60,753 bases of DNA from Carthagonibacter sp032251515 (GCA_032251515.1 JAVVDU010000013.1:1-60753); one strand, 5' to 3'; counted from the stretch's first letter, positions 8,408-17,293 are shown. A program made the numbers and translations. Notes: a model not told the origin generated them from the letters alone.

Positions 8408-9699
8408 GCCGCGTGCCCGGGCGGGACCCCGGTCTCGAACGGGTTCGCGGGATCGCTGCTCCACTCGAACCAGCCCCCGTCGTACACGGCCACCCGTGGC
8501 CAGCCCATCAGCCAGGCGTTGAAGAACGCCTCGCTGCCCCGCCACCCGGTCCCGCAGTAGAAGGCGTTCCGCCTGTCGGGCGTGATGCCCGCGGACTCCC
8601 ACGCCGCGGCGATCTCGTGGTACTCGCGCGTCGTGTGGTCGAGGTTCCGGTAGTTCTCCATGTGGTAGGCGTCGCTGCCGCAGTTGCCGAACACGGAGCC
8701 CGGGATCCTGCCCGTCTTCTCGATGTAGTTGTAGCCGCTCACCTCGCCGATGTATTCCGGCCAGCTGCGCACGCTCACCAGGTTCGCGTCCGGCGACGCG
8801 AGGATCTCCTTCGCCTCGGGCAGGTCCGCGGCGAGCTCCGGGGCACCCGGAACGTCGGCGCCGAACTCGCTCGCAGGCCGCGCCTGCGGTTCCTCGGTCG
8901 AGACCTCGAGCCCCGCGTCGGTCCACGACTGGAAGCCGCCGTTCAGGACGCGGACGTCGCGCACCCCGGCCCACAGCATGATGAAGGCGCAGCGAAACGC
9001 GGCGAGCTGACCGGCGCTGCTGCCCGGGAAGGGGTCGCGGTTGTCGGGGAAGGAGTACCGCCCGTACAGGACGACGGTCGAACCGGCCGTGATGCCGAGG
9101 CCGAGGAGCGCTTCCCGCACCTCGTCCGGCGACCGCCGGTTCCAGGTCTCGGGCGACTCGAGCAGCAGGGTGTCGAGCGGCAGGGCGCCGGGGATGTGGC
9201 CCTTCTCGTAGTCGCCCCGGTTCCGGTAGTGCGCGTGGCACAGGACGAGCCCGCCGTCCGCCGCTCCGCCTCCGGCCGGCAGGCGGTCGGCCAGCCAGGA
9301 GGCGGGCACCAGGTGCTCGTGCCGGGCCAGGCGATCCAGCGGCAGGGCCTCGTCGGGCGACCACTCCGCCATGAAGCCGTCGTACGCCGCCAGCCGCTCG
9401 TAGCCCGCGCCGCGGAAGCGCTCCGCCACGCGGGCGATCTCGTCCTCGTCGTAGCCGTACAGGACGACCTCGCGGTCGGGCCGGATCCCCTTGGAACGGA
9501 CGATCTCGATCCAGTCCAGATAGCCCGACCACTTCGCCGGCAGGGCGCGGGCGCCCGGGATGTGGCCACCGCGCGGCTCGCCGCGCAGGCGCCAGCCGTT
9601 CCAGGCGTCGATCGGGCGCGCGTCGACGACCTGCGCGGCGCCGTCGCCGAGCCGATCACGCAGCTCCCGGGTCGAGAGCCGGCCAAGTCGTTCCGTCAC
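8404..9699 (-). CDS. Triple-rhodanese sulfurtransferase with one active-site Cys
   Basis: 431 residues from a GTG start behind GAGGAGG. Three rhodanese repeats can be seen, each with an entry motif: LSTRELRDRL (about 5-130), LVPASWLADRL (about 145-270) and ELAADLPEAKEIL (about 295-410). The first two have lost the catalytic Cys: their loops read VVLYGYDEDE and VVLYGRYSFP. Only the third keeps an active loop, FYCGTGWRGSEA, of the thiosulfate-sulfurtransferase type (Cys followed by GTGWR). Residues in domain 2, such as LCHAHYRNRGDYEKGHIPG, show it is not a simple degenerate copy. Coupled to sufE, so probably delivers or receives persulfide sulfur; no obvious signal peptide, hence cytoplasmic. 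Confidence 0.88.
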   Translation of the reverse strand: MTERLGRLSTRELRDRLGDGAAQVVDARPIDAWNGWRLRGEPRGGHIPGARALPAKWSGYLDWIEIVRSKGIRPDREVVLYGYDEDEIARVAERFRGAGYERLAAYDGFMAEWSPDEALPLDRLARHEHLVPASWLADRLPAGGGAADGGLVLCHAHYRNRGDYEKGHIPGALPLDTLLLESPETWNRRSPDEVREALLGLGITAGSTVVLYGRYSFPDNRDPFPGSSAGQLAAFRCAFIMLWAGVRDVRVLNGGFQSWTDAGLEVSTEEPQARPASEFGADVPGAPELAADLPEAKEILASPDANLVSVRSWPEYIGEVSGYNYIEKTGRIPGSVFGNCGSDAYHMENYRNLDHTTREYHEIAAAWESAGITPDRRNAFYCGTGWRGSEAFFNAWLMGWPRVAVYDGGWFEWSSDPANPFETGVPPGHAA

Positions 9700-9830
9700 G
9701 TCGCGTTCCTCCTCGCGAGGGTGCGGCGCCGGTGTCCGGCGCACGGGCCGCCCAACGTAGGCGGCGAACGGACGGCGCGCGACCGCGCCGCCCACGGCGG
9801 ATCTGAACATTCGGCCGGCCGCGGTGGTTT

Positions 9831-9849
9831 CATCGTCATGGACACGATG
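9831..9849. promoter_or_regulatory. Inverted repeat upstream of selenoprotein gene
   Basis: CATCGT, 7-nt spacer, ACGATG, about 50 nt before the GTG of the GrdB-like gene, within the 200-bp divergent region shared with the sulfurtransferase gene. May be an operator; symmetry is the only support. Confidence 0.3.
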
Positions 9850-9899
9850 GGAATACCTCGAAGCCGCAGGAGCCTGGCCCCCGGACGGCCGGAGGCCTC

Positions 9900-10880
9900 G
9901 TGAGCGCGGACCGGGACGTGAGCCTCGCCGAGTTCCGCGAGTCCTTCTTCTACGGGTCGCGTTGCGACCTGTCGTTCAAGTTCCTCCGGGACCTTTCCGA
10001 CGAAGAGGCGGCCGAGTTCCTGCGCGTGCTCCTCGAGCGCCTGGGGGACGCGTACGACACCGGCGACGTCGAACCGCTCGTGCGCGCCGCGATCGAGGCG
10101 CAGGTCAAGGCCTACGGCCGCAAGGCGCCGGACCGCTGGACGTACGAGGATGCCCCGTTCACGCCTCCCGACCGTCCGCTCGCCGAGAGCCGCCTGCTCC
10201 TTCTCACCTCCAGCGGCCATTTCGTGGAGGACGACGACCCCCGTCCGTTCGGCGTCGAGGGCATGACGCAGGAGGAGGCGGAGGCGCGGATCGACGAGTT
10301 CCTGCGCGAGGCGCCGATCCTGTCCGCGATCCCCCGGGACACGCCGGCCGCGCGGCTCCGGGTCCGCCACGGGGGCTACGACGTCCGGTCGGCGCGGCGG
10401 GACCCCGGGGTGGTTTTGCCGCGCGACGCGCTCGTGGAGGCGGAGGCGCGGGGACGCATCGGCGCCCTGGCGGACGAGATCCTGTCGTTTCCGGGGGCCA
10501 CGGCACAGGGGCGCCTGCAGCGTCTGCTGCCCGAGTGGGTGGAGAGGGCCCGGAACGCCGAGGTGGATCTGGCGCTCCTGGTACCCGTCTGACCCGTCTG
10601 CCACGTGTCCGTCGGACACGTTTCCCGGGCCTTCGAGCAGGCGGGCATCCCCACCGTGACCATCGTGGTACGCGCGTTCCGGCACGTCGCCGAGCGCATG
10701 CGCGTGCCACGCGCGCTCGTCACCCCGCACCCGATGGGCCGTCCGCTCGGCGCGGCGGGCGACGCGGAGCGCCAGCGCGAGGTCGTCGAGGCGGCGCTCG
10801 GCCTGTTCGAGTCGGCAGAGCAGGGCGGCACGGTGCAGGAGTTCTCCGCGCCGTTCCGTCCCGGACGGGCGTCCGTCTGA
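9900..10880 (+). CDS. GrdB-like selenoprotein (glycine/sarcosine/betaine reductase selenoprotein B family), UGA-decoded Sec
   Basis: 326 residues if the in-frame TGA at 10590-10592 is read as selenocysteine (residue 231). GTG start with GGAGG six nt away. Before the TGA the frame gives 230 residues ending DLALLVPV; after it the same frame continues with PVCHVSVGHVSRAFEQAGIP, then RALVTPHPMGRPLGAAGDAE and an ordinary stop. The junction V-U-P-V-C is the UxxC redox motif of the GrdB/PrdB-like family, whose non-Sec members carry Cys there; the motif followed by a Ser/Val-Gly helix and a GIPTV strand is typical. A perfect hairpin of bacterial SECIS form lies directly downstream. Two separate ORFs or a pseudogene are the alternatives, but both halves are needed for one domain. 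Role inferred: thiol/selenol redox enzyme. The selenocysteine machinery is not in this window. Confidence 0.88.
10603..10621 (+). promoter_or_regulatory. Bacterial SECIS element
   Basis: Ten nt after the TGA begins an 8-bp uninterrupted stem, ACGTGTCC pairing with GGACACGT, closed by the 3-nt loop GTC. The distance from TGA to the loop is 18 nt and the first loop base is G. Both agree with the bacterial SECIS consensus (loop 16-37 nt from the UGA, G among the first two loop bases), which SelB recognises to insert selenocysteine. Confidence 0.85.
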
Positions 10881-10914
10881 CGAGGCCCCGGGGGGAGCCG
10901 TTCGGCCCGCCCCG

Positions 10915-10943
10915 TTGAAGTTTCTGCCGGGTTTGTGCATATT
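10915..10943 (+). promoter_or_regulatory. Sigma70-like promoter for TPR membrane protein
   Basis: TTGAAG (10915-10920), 17-nt spacer, CATATT (10938-10943): 4/6 matches in each box with ideal spacing. The transcript would begin about 30 nt before the ATG at 10982. The locally AT-rich segment stands out in this GC-rich region. Confidence 0.6.
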
Positions 10944-10981
10944 CGACCAGCCTCCCCCGGCCCAATCCCGAGGATCCACGC

Positions 10982-13621
10982 ATGTCGATGCTCGACAGGA
11001 TCCAGCGCCTGGCCGCCGAGATCAAGCGCCGGCGGGTGCTCGAGGTCGTGGCGGTCTACGGCGGCCTTTCCTTCGCGTTTCTCGAGGGATACGGAATCGT
11101 GGCCGGCAACCTCGGGGTCGGCCGCTCGTTGGAGCTCCCCCTCACGCTGCTCTTCCTGTTCGGGCTTCCGGTGGTCGTGGCCTGCGGCTGGATCTTCGAC
11201 GTCGATGCACGTGGCCGGGTACGGCGGACGCCCGAGTCGGCGGACCTGGACGCGGGCGACGACCGCCCCGCCGTACCGCGCCGTCGCCGGTGGCGGCTGC
11301 GGACCGCGGCCTTCGCCACGGCGATCCTGCTCGTCGCCTCGACCTGGTACACCACGAAGATGATCGAAGCCGGCTCGCTTTCCGATCCCCGCGGATCCTA
11401 CGTGGTGCTCCCCATTCGAACGCCCGGGAGCGCCCCGGAGGACCGGCGGGCCGCGCAGGAGGCGGCGCGGCGGCTCACGCGCCAGCTGCAGGGCTGGGAG
11501 AACGTGAGTGTGGTGGAGGACTTCGTCGTCGAGGGGATGCTCGCGAGGTCCGGGCTCGCGGACGGCGAAGTGCCCACCCTCGCAGAGGCTCTCGATATGG
11601 CCGCGGAGCAGGATGTGGGCACGCTCGTGGGGCTCAGCACGGACATCCGCGACGGGCGCGCGGACCTGCAGGCGGCCCTGTACGACGTGGGCGGCCGTGA
11701 ACTGCTGGGCCCGTCGCTGCTCGAGTCGGGCGCGCCCGACTCCGTGGACGGCCTCGTCACGCCCATCGCCCAGCACGTGCTGCAGCTGCGCGCCCAGGGC
11801 GTCAGTCCGGCGCAGTTGCGCGGGGAGTCGCCGAACACGGCCGCGCACGCCGCGTTCAGCGCTGGTCTCGATGCCCTCCACGACTGGCGACTCGCCGAGG
11901 CGGAATCCCGCTTCCGCGAGGCGATCCGCATCGACTCCCTGTTCGCGAGCGCGCACCACAAGCTCGCCCTGACGCTCTACTGGAGCACGGTCCGCGACGC
12001 GCACCGCATCGTCGTGGAGGGTCCGGAGATCGCGCGGCTGTCCCGCCGGGCGGTCCGCCTGGCGGACCTGCGTGTAGTCCGGCCCGGGTTCCGGGCGCAT
12101 TTCGAGGCGTTCGCGGCGTTCTGGGCGGGGGAGTACGATGAGGCCCGGGCGCGGTACCGGGCCCTCCTGGCCAGGGACCCGCACGACCTCGATGCCTGGC
12201 TCCTCCTGGGATCGGTCGAGTTCTATGACCCGTCTCTCGCCCGCGTTTCCCCTCTCCGGGTCCTGCCGCGCCGGAACCTGAACGTGGCCCGCCGCGCCTT
12301 CGAGCGCGCCGTGGAGCTCGCTCCGGAGTGGCAGGTGTCGTACGGACTTCTCACGGACATCGACGATGCGCTGCTCGCGGCCGCGCTGCACGGGTCCTGC
12401 CCGGCCTTCGCGCCGCCCGGCGAGAAGCCCCGCCCGATGTTCGACCTGACAGGTGTCGGCGAGATGGCGGCGTTCTGCCCCGTGGCCGAGGACTCGATCG
12501 TGTGGCTCCGGCCGGAGCAGCTCGACGCGGAGCGCCGCCGGCGGGCGGTCACGGCGGCGCTCTCGCTCGCCGGGCGCACGCGGGAACTCCTCGAGCGCTG
12601 GGCCCGCGTGTATCCCGACCAGGCGAGACCGCACGAAGAGCTCGCCGACTGGTTCGAACGTCGCCGGGGCCTGCTGGGCTGCCGGGCCGATCCCGAGGAG
12701 GTCGACCGGCACACCCAGCGCCTGTTCCGGGAGGTGGAGCGCTCGGTCGCCCTGCGTCCGGACGCGGCTCCCTCGGACCTCGCGAGCCTGGCCGTGCTCC
12801 ACCTGGCCACGGGCGACGTGCGCAAGGCCCGCGCCACTCTGATGGCAGCGCTGGACCGGGTCCCGGCCGGAGCGCCCGCCCCGCGCGCGGCGACCAACCT
12901 GCTGCTCGCCTTCGGGGAGCCGGAGCGCGCGCTCCGGCTCACCGAGCCGCTATGGTCCCAGGATACCTATGCGATCCGCGACCCGGACGGCGGAGGCGTG
13001 CTCGATCTCGGGGACATCGCCGCGCCGATGGCCCGGCTCCGCCATTTCGGGGCCGCCGGGAAGTCCGCGGAGGCCGGCCGCGCGCTCGCGGCCCTTCTCG
13101 AGCACCTGGACAGCGCGGAGTTCAGCGACCGTCAGGCTGCGTTCGCGCAGCGGGTCCTGCTCGGGATGGGTGCCGAGGCCGCGCTGGCGCTCGATGCGAA
13201 ATCCCGCTCCCGCTGGTTCCGGGGCTGGGAGGATGCCGGACTCGAGGTGCCCCTCGTATGGCGCGGGTTTCTCGCGTCCGATGGTGCGGCGAGCTCGACG
13301 GCGGCGTTTCGGGCGGCCGCGCTTCTCGACTCCGCGGTCGTGCGCATCGAAGCGGACACGGCCGCCCGACCGGTGGACTACTATCTCACGGGACTTCTCG
13401 CCCTGCGCACTGGACGTCCGGGCCGGGCGGTGCGGCTGCTCGATCGCCTCGAGTCGTGCCCGCTCGAGTTTCGCGGACTGGAGCCTGCATGGGGGCTCCG
13501 CACCCTCGCGATGCGTCATCTGGCCGACGCTCTCGAGTCGATCGGCGACACCGCGCGGGCTCGTGACGCGCGCGCCCGCTTCGCCGCGCTCCGCCCCGAC
13601 GCAGACCGCGGAGAACACTGA
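10982..13621 (+). CDS. Membrane-anchored TPR protein with TolB/FlgO-like region
   Basis: 879 residues. The N-terminus has the module seen in the SUMF1 protein: a basic helix (IKRRRVLEVVAVYGG), a second membrane helix (LPLTLLFLFGLPVVVACGW) ending IFDV, then a third helix near residue 115. Residues about 135-280 resemble the TolB/FlgO N-terminal fold (VVLPIRTPG, RLTRQLQGW, DVGTLVGLS). From about 290 on it is a helical superhelix of TPR-like repeats (AEAESRFREAIRIDSLFASA, YRALLARDPHDLDAWLLLG, RRAFERAVELAPEWQVSYG, and others to the end). Such proteins usually also carry a kinase, cyclase or winged-helix domain; none is here. It probably scaffolds periplasmic or envelope partners. Followed 20 nt later by a lipoprotein gene. 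Confidence 0.82.
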   Translation: MSMLDRIQRLAAEIKRRRVLEVVAVYGGLSFAFLEGYGIVAGNLGVGRSLELPLTLLFLFGLPVVVACGWIFDVDARGRVRRTPESADLDAGDDRPAVPRRRRWRLRTAAFATAILLVASTWYTTKMIEAGSLSDPRGSYVVLPIRTPGSAPEDRRAAQEAARRLTRQLQGWENVSVVEDFVVEGMLARSGLADGEVPTLAEALDMAAEQDVGTLVGLSTDIRDGRADLQAALYDVGGRELLGPSLLESGAPDSVDGLVTPIAQHVLQLRAQGVSPAQLRGESPNTAAHAAFSAGLDALHDWRLAEAESRFREAIRIDSLFASAHHKLALTLYWSTVRDAHRIVVEGPEIARLSRRAVRLADLRVVRPGFRAHFEAFAAFWAGEYDEARARYRALLARDPHDLDAWLLLGSVEFYDPSLARVSPLRVLPRRNLNVARRAFERAVELAPEWQVSYGLLTDIDDALLAAALHGSCPAFAPPGEKPRPMFDLTGVGEMAAFCPVAEDSIVWLRPEQLDAERRRRAVTAALSLAGRTRELLERWARVYPDQARPHEELADWFERRRGLLGCRADPEEVDRHTQRLFREVERSVALRPDAAPSDLASLAVLHLATGDVRKARATLMAALDRVPAGAPAPRAATNLLLAFGEPERALRLTEPLWSQDTYAIRDPDGGGVLDLGDIAAPMARLRHFGAAGKSAEAGRALAALLEHLDSAEFSDRQAAFAQRVLLGMGAEAALALDAKSRSRWFRGWEDAGLEVPLVWRGFLASDGAASSTAAFRAAALLDSAVVRIEADTAARPVDYYLTGLLALRTGRPGRAVRLLDRLESCPLEFRGLEPAWGLRTLAMRHLADALESIGDTARARDARARFAALRPDADRGEH

Positions 13622-13641
13622 CTCCTGGAAGGAGGCATGAC

Positions 13642-14172
13642 ATGTCCGATTCCGAGCGACTGTCCGGCTCGCTGTTCCTCGCCGTGACCGCGGCTGTCCT
13701 CGTCGCGGCCGGCTGCAGCCCCGGCGAGCAGGCCGACAGCTCCGGCGAGCAGGCCGCCAGCCCCGGGCCGCCCGCCGTCCGCATCGCCGTCGACCGGGTG
13801 GACCGACCCGTGACGGTGGCCGGGCACCGGTTCGGCCGGGGTGTGCACACGCCCTCCGACGTCGACTGGGCCGTGCCGGGCCCGGATCGCCGGGGCCTGG
13901 CGGTGCGGCCCGCCGGCTGGCCAGCCGATTCGGCGGACATCGTCGTCAGCATGGACGCGGCGGGCCTGAACGAGGTTCACGTCGATGCGACGGTGGACCC
14001 CGGCACGGGAGGGCGGGAGCTGACGCTCGTGTACGGCGTCTACCGGACTCTCCCGCCCATGTCGACCGAGGCGTCCGTGCTCCCGTTCGCCGCCGCGGCG
14101 GCCAAGTCGTGGGACTGCGTCTGGTGCCGCGGCGAGCTCCTCATTTGCGGCATCGATCCGCGGTGCAGGTGA
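13642..14172 (+). CDS. Lipoprotein of unknown function
   Basis: 176 residues. The ATG has GGAGG 9 nt upstream. A signal peptide ends in the lipobox VAAGC, so the mature protein is lipid-anchored at Cys 25 or close to it. A Ser/Gly/Gln linker leads to a beta-rich domain with HRFGRGVHTPSDVDWAVPG, which loosely resembles the start of an NPCBM-type carbohydrate-binding fold, though the rest does not follow. The last 25 residues hold four Cys (DCVWCRG, LICGIDPRC) that could form disulfides or bind metal. It follows the TPR protein by 20 nt, so it is likely co-transcribed. Confidence 0.7.
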   Translation: MSDSERLSGSLFLAVTAAVLVAAGCSPGEQADSSGEQAASPGPPAVRIAVDRVDRPVTVAGHRFGRGVHTPSDVDWAVPGPDRRGLAVRPAGWPADSADIVVSMDAAGLNEVHVDATVDPGTGGRELTLVYGVYRTLPPMSTEASVLPFAAAAAKSWDCVWCRGELLICGIDPRCR

Positions 14173-14310
14173 GCCGGGCTTCCGTCGACGCCGCAGTCCG
14201 CAGAACGAAGAGGGAACGCCTCGCGCTCCGAACCGGTTCTCGCCACCGGTCCGGGGCGCCGCCGGCGGGCCCGACGTCCGGCCGCACCTCATCGCCAGGA
14301 GAGGTATGAC

Positions 14311-15645
14311 ATGGCTGGAACCCATGCCGCCGACGAGCTGCTGACCGAGGCGCGGGCCCGCGAGCTCGCCGGCCGGGTGCTCGCCCTGTCGTCGGCCCGC
14401 GAGACGTTCGTGACGATCCGGGACGCATGGACGGGCAACACCCGTTCGGCCGTGAACCGGATCACCACCGCCGGCGAAGTCCGGGACACGGTGGTGTCGG
14501 TGACGGCGAGGGACGGCCGGCGGGAGGCGACGGTCACCACGAACCGGCTCGACGAACCGGGTCTGCGGGCGGCCGCCGAGGCGGCGGCGGAGCAGGCGGG
14601 GCTCGCCCCCGAGAACCCGGAGCTGGCGCCGCTGCTCGGCCCGCAGGAGTACGAGGAGTCCCGCGGTTTCCACGGCGCGACGGCGGAGCTTGGGCCCGAA
14701 GCGCGGAGCCGCGTCGCGGCCGACGCGATCGCCGCGGCAGCCCGGGACGGACTGGAGGCCGCGGGCTTCCTCACCGCGAACGCCTCGGCGACGGCGGTCG
14801 CCTCCTCCACGGACCTGTTCGCCTGGCACCGGGCCACATCCGTCGACTACGAGCTCACCGTGCGTCCCCCCGATGGGAGCGGGAGCGGCTGGGCGGGCGC
14901 GGCGCACCGGGACTGGGCGGAGGTCGACATCCCTGCCCTGCACGGCCGGGCCGTGGAGCGTGCCGTGCGGTCCCGCGAGCCCGCGCCGCTCGCGCCGGGC
15001 GACTATCCGGTGGTGTTCACGGCCGAGGCGGTCTCCGACCTCGTCGGGCTCCTCGCGGGCTCGCTGGACGCTCGGGCGGCCGACGAGGGACGCAGCGCGT
15101 TCAGCGCGCCGGACGAGGGGACGAAGGTCGGCGAGCGGCTGCTCGACCCGAAGTTCACTCTCGTCAGCGACCCGGTGGCCCTGGGCTCGGCCCCGTGGCA
15201 GGGCGACGGCCTGCCGCTGCGGCGGCAGGCCTGGTTCGAGGAGGGCCGCCTCGCCCGGCTGTCCTACGACCGGTACTGGGCCGGCCGCCGGGGCGTGGAG
15301 CCGACCGGGCGGCCGGGCTCGCTCCGCATGAGCGGCGGCGACGCGACGCTCGAGGAACTCGTGCGCGGCCTCGACCGCGGCCTGCTCGTCACGCGTCTCT
15401 GGTACATCCGCCGCATCGACCCCCGGACGATCCTGTACACGGGCCTGACCCGGGACGGGGTGTTCCTGGTCGAGGGCGGCGAGGTCGTCCGTCCCGTCAA
15501 CAACTTCCGCTGGAACGACTCGCCGCTCGCCGCGTTCGCCTCCATCGAGGCGCTCGGCCGGCCGCGGCGCGTCGCGGCGACGCGGGAAGTGCCGCCCGCC
15601 CGCCTGTCCTCGTTCCACTTCAGCACCGTCTCGGAGGCCGTATGA
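14311..15645 (+). CDS. TldE/PmbA-type subunit of TldD/TldE protease
   Basis: 444 residues; ATG after CCAGGAGAGG. TldD and TldE form a heterodimeric metalloprotease in which TldE lacks the metal site. This protein has the PmbA/TldD fold (ARELAGRVLALSSARETFVT, SVTARDGRREATVTTNR, FLTANASATAVASSTDLFAW, DYPVVFTAEAVSDLVGLLAG, RRQAWFEEGRLARLSYDRYW, LWYIRRIDPRTILYTGLTRD, NFRWNDSPLAAFASIEAL) and no HExxxH motif. No signal peptide is visible. Its stop overlaps the tldD start (ATGA), so the two subunits are translationally coupled. Confidence 0.9.
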   Translation: MAGTHAADELLTEARARELAGRVLALSSARETFVTIRDAWTGNTRSAVNRITTAGEVRDTVVSVTARDGRREATVTTNRLDEPGLRAAAEAAAEQAGLAPENPELAPLLGPQEYEESRGFHGATAELGPEARSRVAADAIAAAARDGLEAAGFLTANASATAVASSTDLFAWHRATSVDYELTVRPPDGSGSGWAGAAHRDWAEVDIPALHGRAVERAVRSREPAPLAPGDYPVVFTAEAVSDLVGLLAGSLDARAADEGRSAFSAPDEGTKVGERLLDPKFTLVSDPVALGSAPWQGDGLPLRRQAWFEEGRLARLSYDRYWAGRRGVEPTGRPGSLRMSGGDATLEELVRGLDRGLLVTRLWYIRRIDPRTILYTGLTRDGVFLVEGGEVVRPVNNFRWNDSPLAAFASIEALGRPRRVAATREVPPARLSSFHFSTVSEAV

Positions 15646-17252
15646 TGCGACGCCGCGACTTCGTCCGGACGGGAGCCGCCGCGGCGGGAGGTCTGGCCCT
15701 GGGAGGCCGGCTGCTCGGCGGCGGCGCTCCGGTCGCCATGGCCGTGCCCCGGCGCGGCGAAGCCAGGGTGGATCCCGTGCTGCGCGACCTGCTCCTGCAG
15801 GCGGTCGACGCGGCCCGCGCCGCGGGCGCCTCCTATGCCGATGCGCGCGCCGAGCTCCTGCTGCGCCAGTCCGTGCGGACCCGCGACGACCACGTGGAGG
15901 GGATCGGCGAGTCCGCGTCGGAGGGCGTGGGCGTGCGCGCCTTCGTGGATGGGAGCTGGGGCTTCGCCGCCACGCCGGCGCTCACGGCCGATGCCGTGAC
16001 GACGGCCGCCCGCCTCGCGGCGCGCGTGGCCCGGGCGAACGCCTCCGTGGAGCGGTCGCCGGTCCGCCTCGCGCCGGTCGATTCGTACGGAGAGGTGACG
16101 TGGACGGCGCCCCACGAGATCGACCCGTTCAGCGTGCCGGTGGAGGAGAAGGCCGACCTGCTGCTGCGCCTGAACCGCGTGGCGCTCGCGCGCGAGGGCG
16201 TGCGCTTCGTCTCCAGCGGCGTGACCTGCTACCGGACGGACAAGACGCTCGCCACGAGCGAGGGGACGGTGGTCGCGCAGCGCTTCCAGCGCGTGGGTCC
16301 GAACATGACGATCACCGCCGTCGCGCCCGACCGGACCCGCTTCCAGAGCCGGGGCGCGGTCGTGGAGCCGTCGGGGTTCGGCTGGGAGTACGTGCTCGCC
16401 CGCATGACGCCGGAGGAGACGGAGCGCTGGGCAGACGAGGCGGTCGGCATGCTCCGGGCCGACCCCGTCGAGGCGGGGACGTGGGACCTGGTGCTCCATC
16501 CCTCGCACCTGTGGCTCACGATCCACGAGTCGATCGGGCACCCCACCGAGCTGGACCGGGCGCTGGGGTACGAGGCGAACTACGCGGGCACGAGCTTCCT
16601 CGCCCCGCCGGGTGACGTCCTGAACCGGTTCCGCTACGGTCCCGAGTTCATGCAGGTGGAAGGGGAGCGCACCTCGCCCGGGGGGCTCGCCTCGATCGGC
16701 TGGGACGACGAGGGCGTGCCGGCCCAGCGCTGGCCGATGATCGAGGACGGGGTGTTCGTGGACTACCAGACGACGCGCGAGCAGGTCGGGTGGATCCGGG
16801 AGCACACGGGCCGCGAGCGCAGCCACGGGTGCTCGTATGCCGCGGGCTGGGACCAGATCCAGTTCCAGCGGATGCCGAACATGAACCTGCTCCCCGACCG
16901 GGACCGGAACCTCGGCGAGGAGGACGTGCTCGCCGCGGTGGACCGGGGCATCCTCCTCGAGGGCCGGAACTCCTATTCGATCGACCAGCAGCGCTACAAC
17001 TTCCAGTTCTCGGGCCAGGTGGCGTGGGAGATCCGCGGCGGACGGAAGGTGCGGATGCTGCGGGACGTCGCCTACCAGGCGCGCACGCCGGACTTCTGGA
17101 ACTCGCTCGCCGTGCTGGGCGGGCCCGGCACCTACGAGGTCGGCGGAAGCCTGAACGACGGGAAGGGCCAGCCCGGCCAGTCGAACGCCGTGTCGCACGG
17201 CTGCCCGCTCGCCGTGTTCCGCGGCGTGAACGTCCTGAACACGGGGCGCTGA
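15642..17252 (+). CDS. tldD: TldD-type metalloprotease subunit with Tat-like signal
   Basis: 536 residues. The ATG overlaps the tldE stop. The first 35 residues are a twin-arginine signal: MMRRRDFVRTGAAAAGGLAL. The mature domain is TldD: ARAAGASYADARAELL, ESASEGVGVRAFVDGSWGFA, the catalytic helix TIHESIGHPTELDRA with the HExxxH zinc site (His and Glu near residues 290-296), ERTSPGGLASIGWDDEGVPA, and a Cys/His-containing C-terminus (NAVSHGCPLAVFRG). E. coli TldD is cytosolic and acts in peptide maturation and antitoxin turnover; the Tat signal implies export, perhaps dragging TldE with it. The last gene of the pair, ending at a hairpin. Confidence 0.9.
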   Translation: MMRRRDFVRTGAAAAGGLALGGRLLGGGAPVAMAVPRRGEARVDPVLRDLLLQAVDAARAAGASYADARAELLLRQSVRTRDDHVEGIGESASEGVGVRAFVDGSWGFAATPALTADAVTTAARLAARVARANASVERSPVRLAPVDSYGEVTWTAPHEIDPFSVPVEEKADLLLRLNRVALAREGVRFVSSGVTCYRTDKTLATSEGTVVAQRFQRVGPNMTITAVAPDRTRFQSRGAVVEPSGFGWEYVLARMTPEETERWADEAVGMLRADPVEAGTWDLVLHPSHLWLTIHESIGHPTELDRALGYEANYAGTSFLAPPGDVLNRFRYGPEFMQVEGERTSPGGLASIGWDDEGVPAQRWPMIEDGVFVDYQTTREQVGWIREHTGRERSHGCSYAAGWDQIQFQRMPNMNLLPDRDRNLGEEDVLAAVDRGILLEGRNSYSIDQQRYNFQFSGQVAWEIRGGRKVRMLRDVAYQARTPDFWNSLAVLGGPGTYEVGGSLNDGKGQPGQSNAVSHGCPLAVFRGVNVLNTGR

Positions 17253-17264
17253 GCGCGGTTCCAC

Positions 17265-17287
17265 CGGGCCCCGGAGACCGGGGCCCG
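17265..17287. terminator. Hairpin between convergent tldD and octaheme cytochrome genes
   Basis: CGGGCCCCGG, AGA loop, CCGGGGCCCG: a perfect 10-bp stem placed exactly between two converging genes, 12 nt after the tldD stop and 6 nt from the cytochrome stop. It lacks a T run but its position suggests a bidirectional terminator. Confidence 0.6.
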
Positions 17288-17293
17288 CCGCCG

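Noticed and set aside
10593..10880. Separate small gene starting at the GTG at 10605 (91 codons), or a nonsense pseudogene with the frame before it
   Set aside because: The frame is continuous with the previous one, the proposed GTG lies inside the SECIS stem, and the two halves make one GrdB-like domain.
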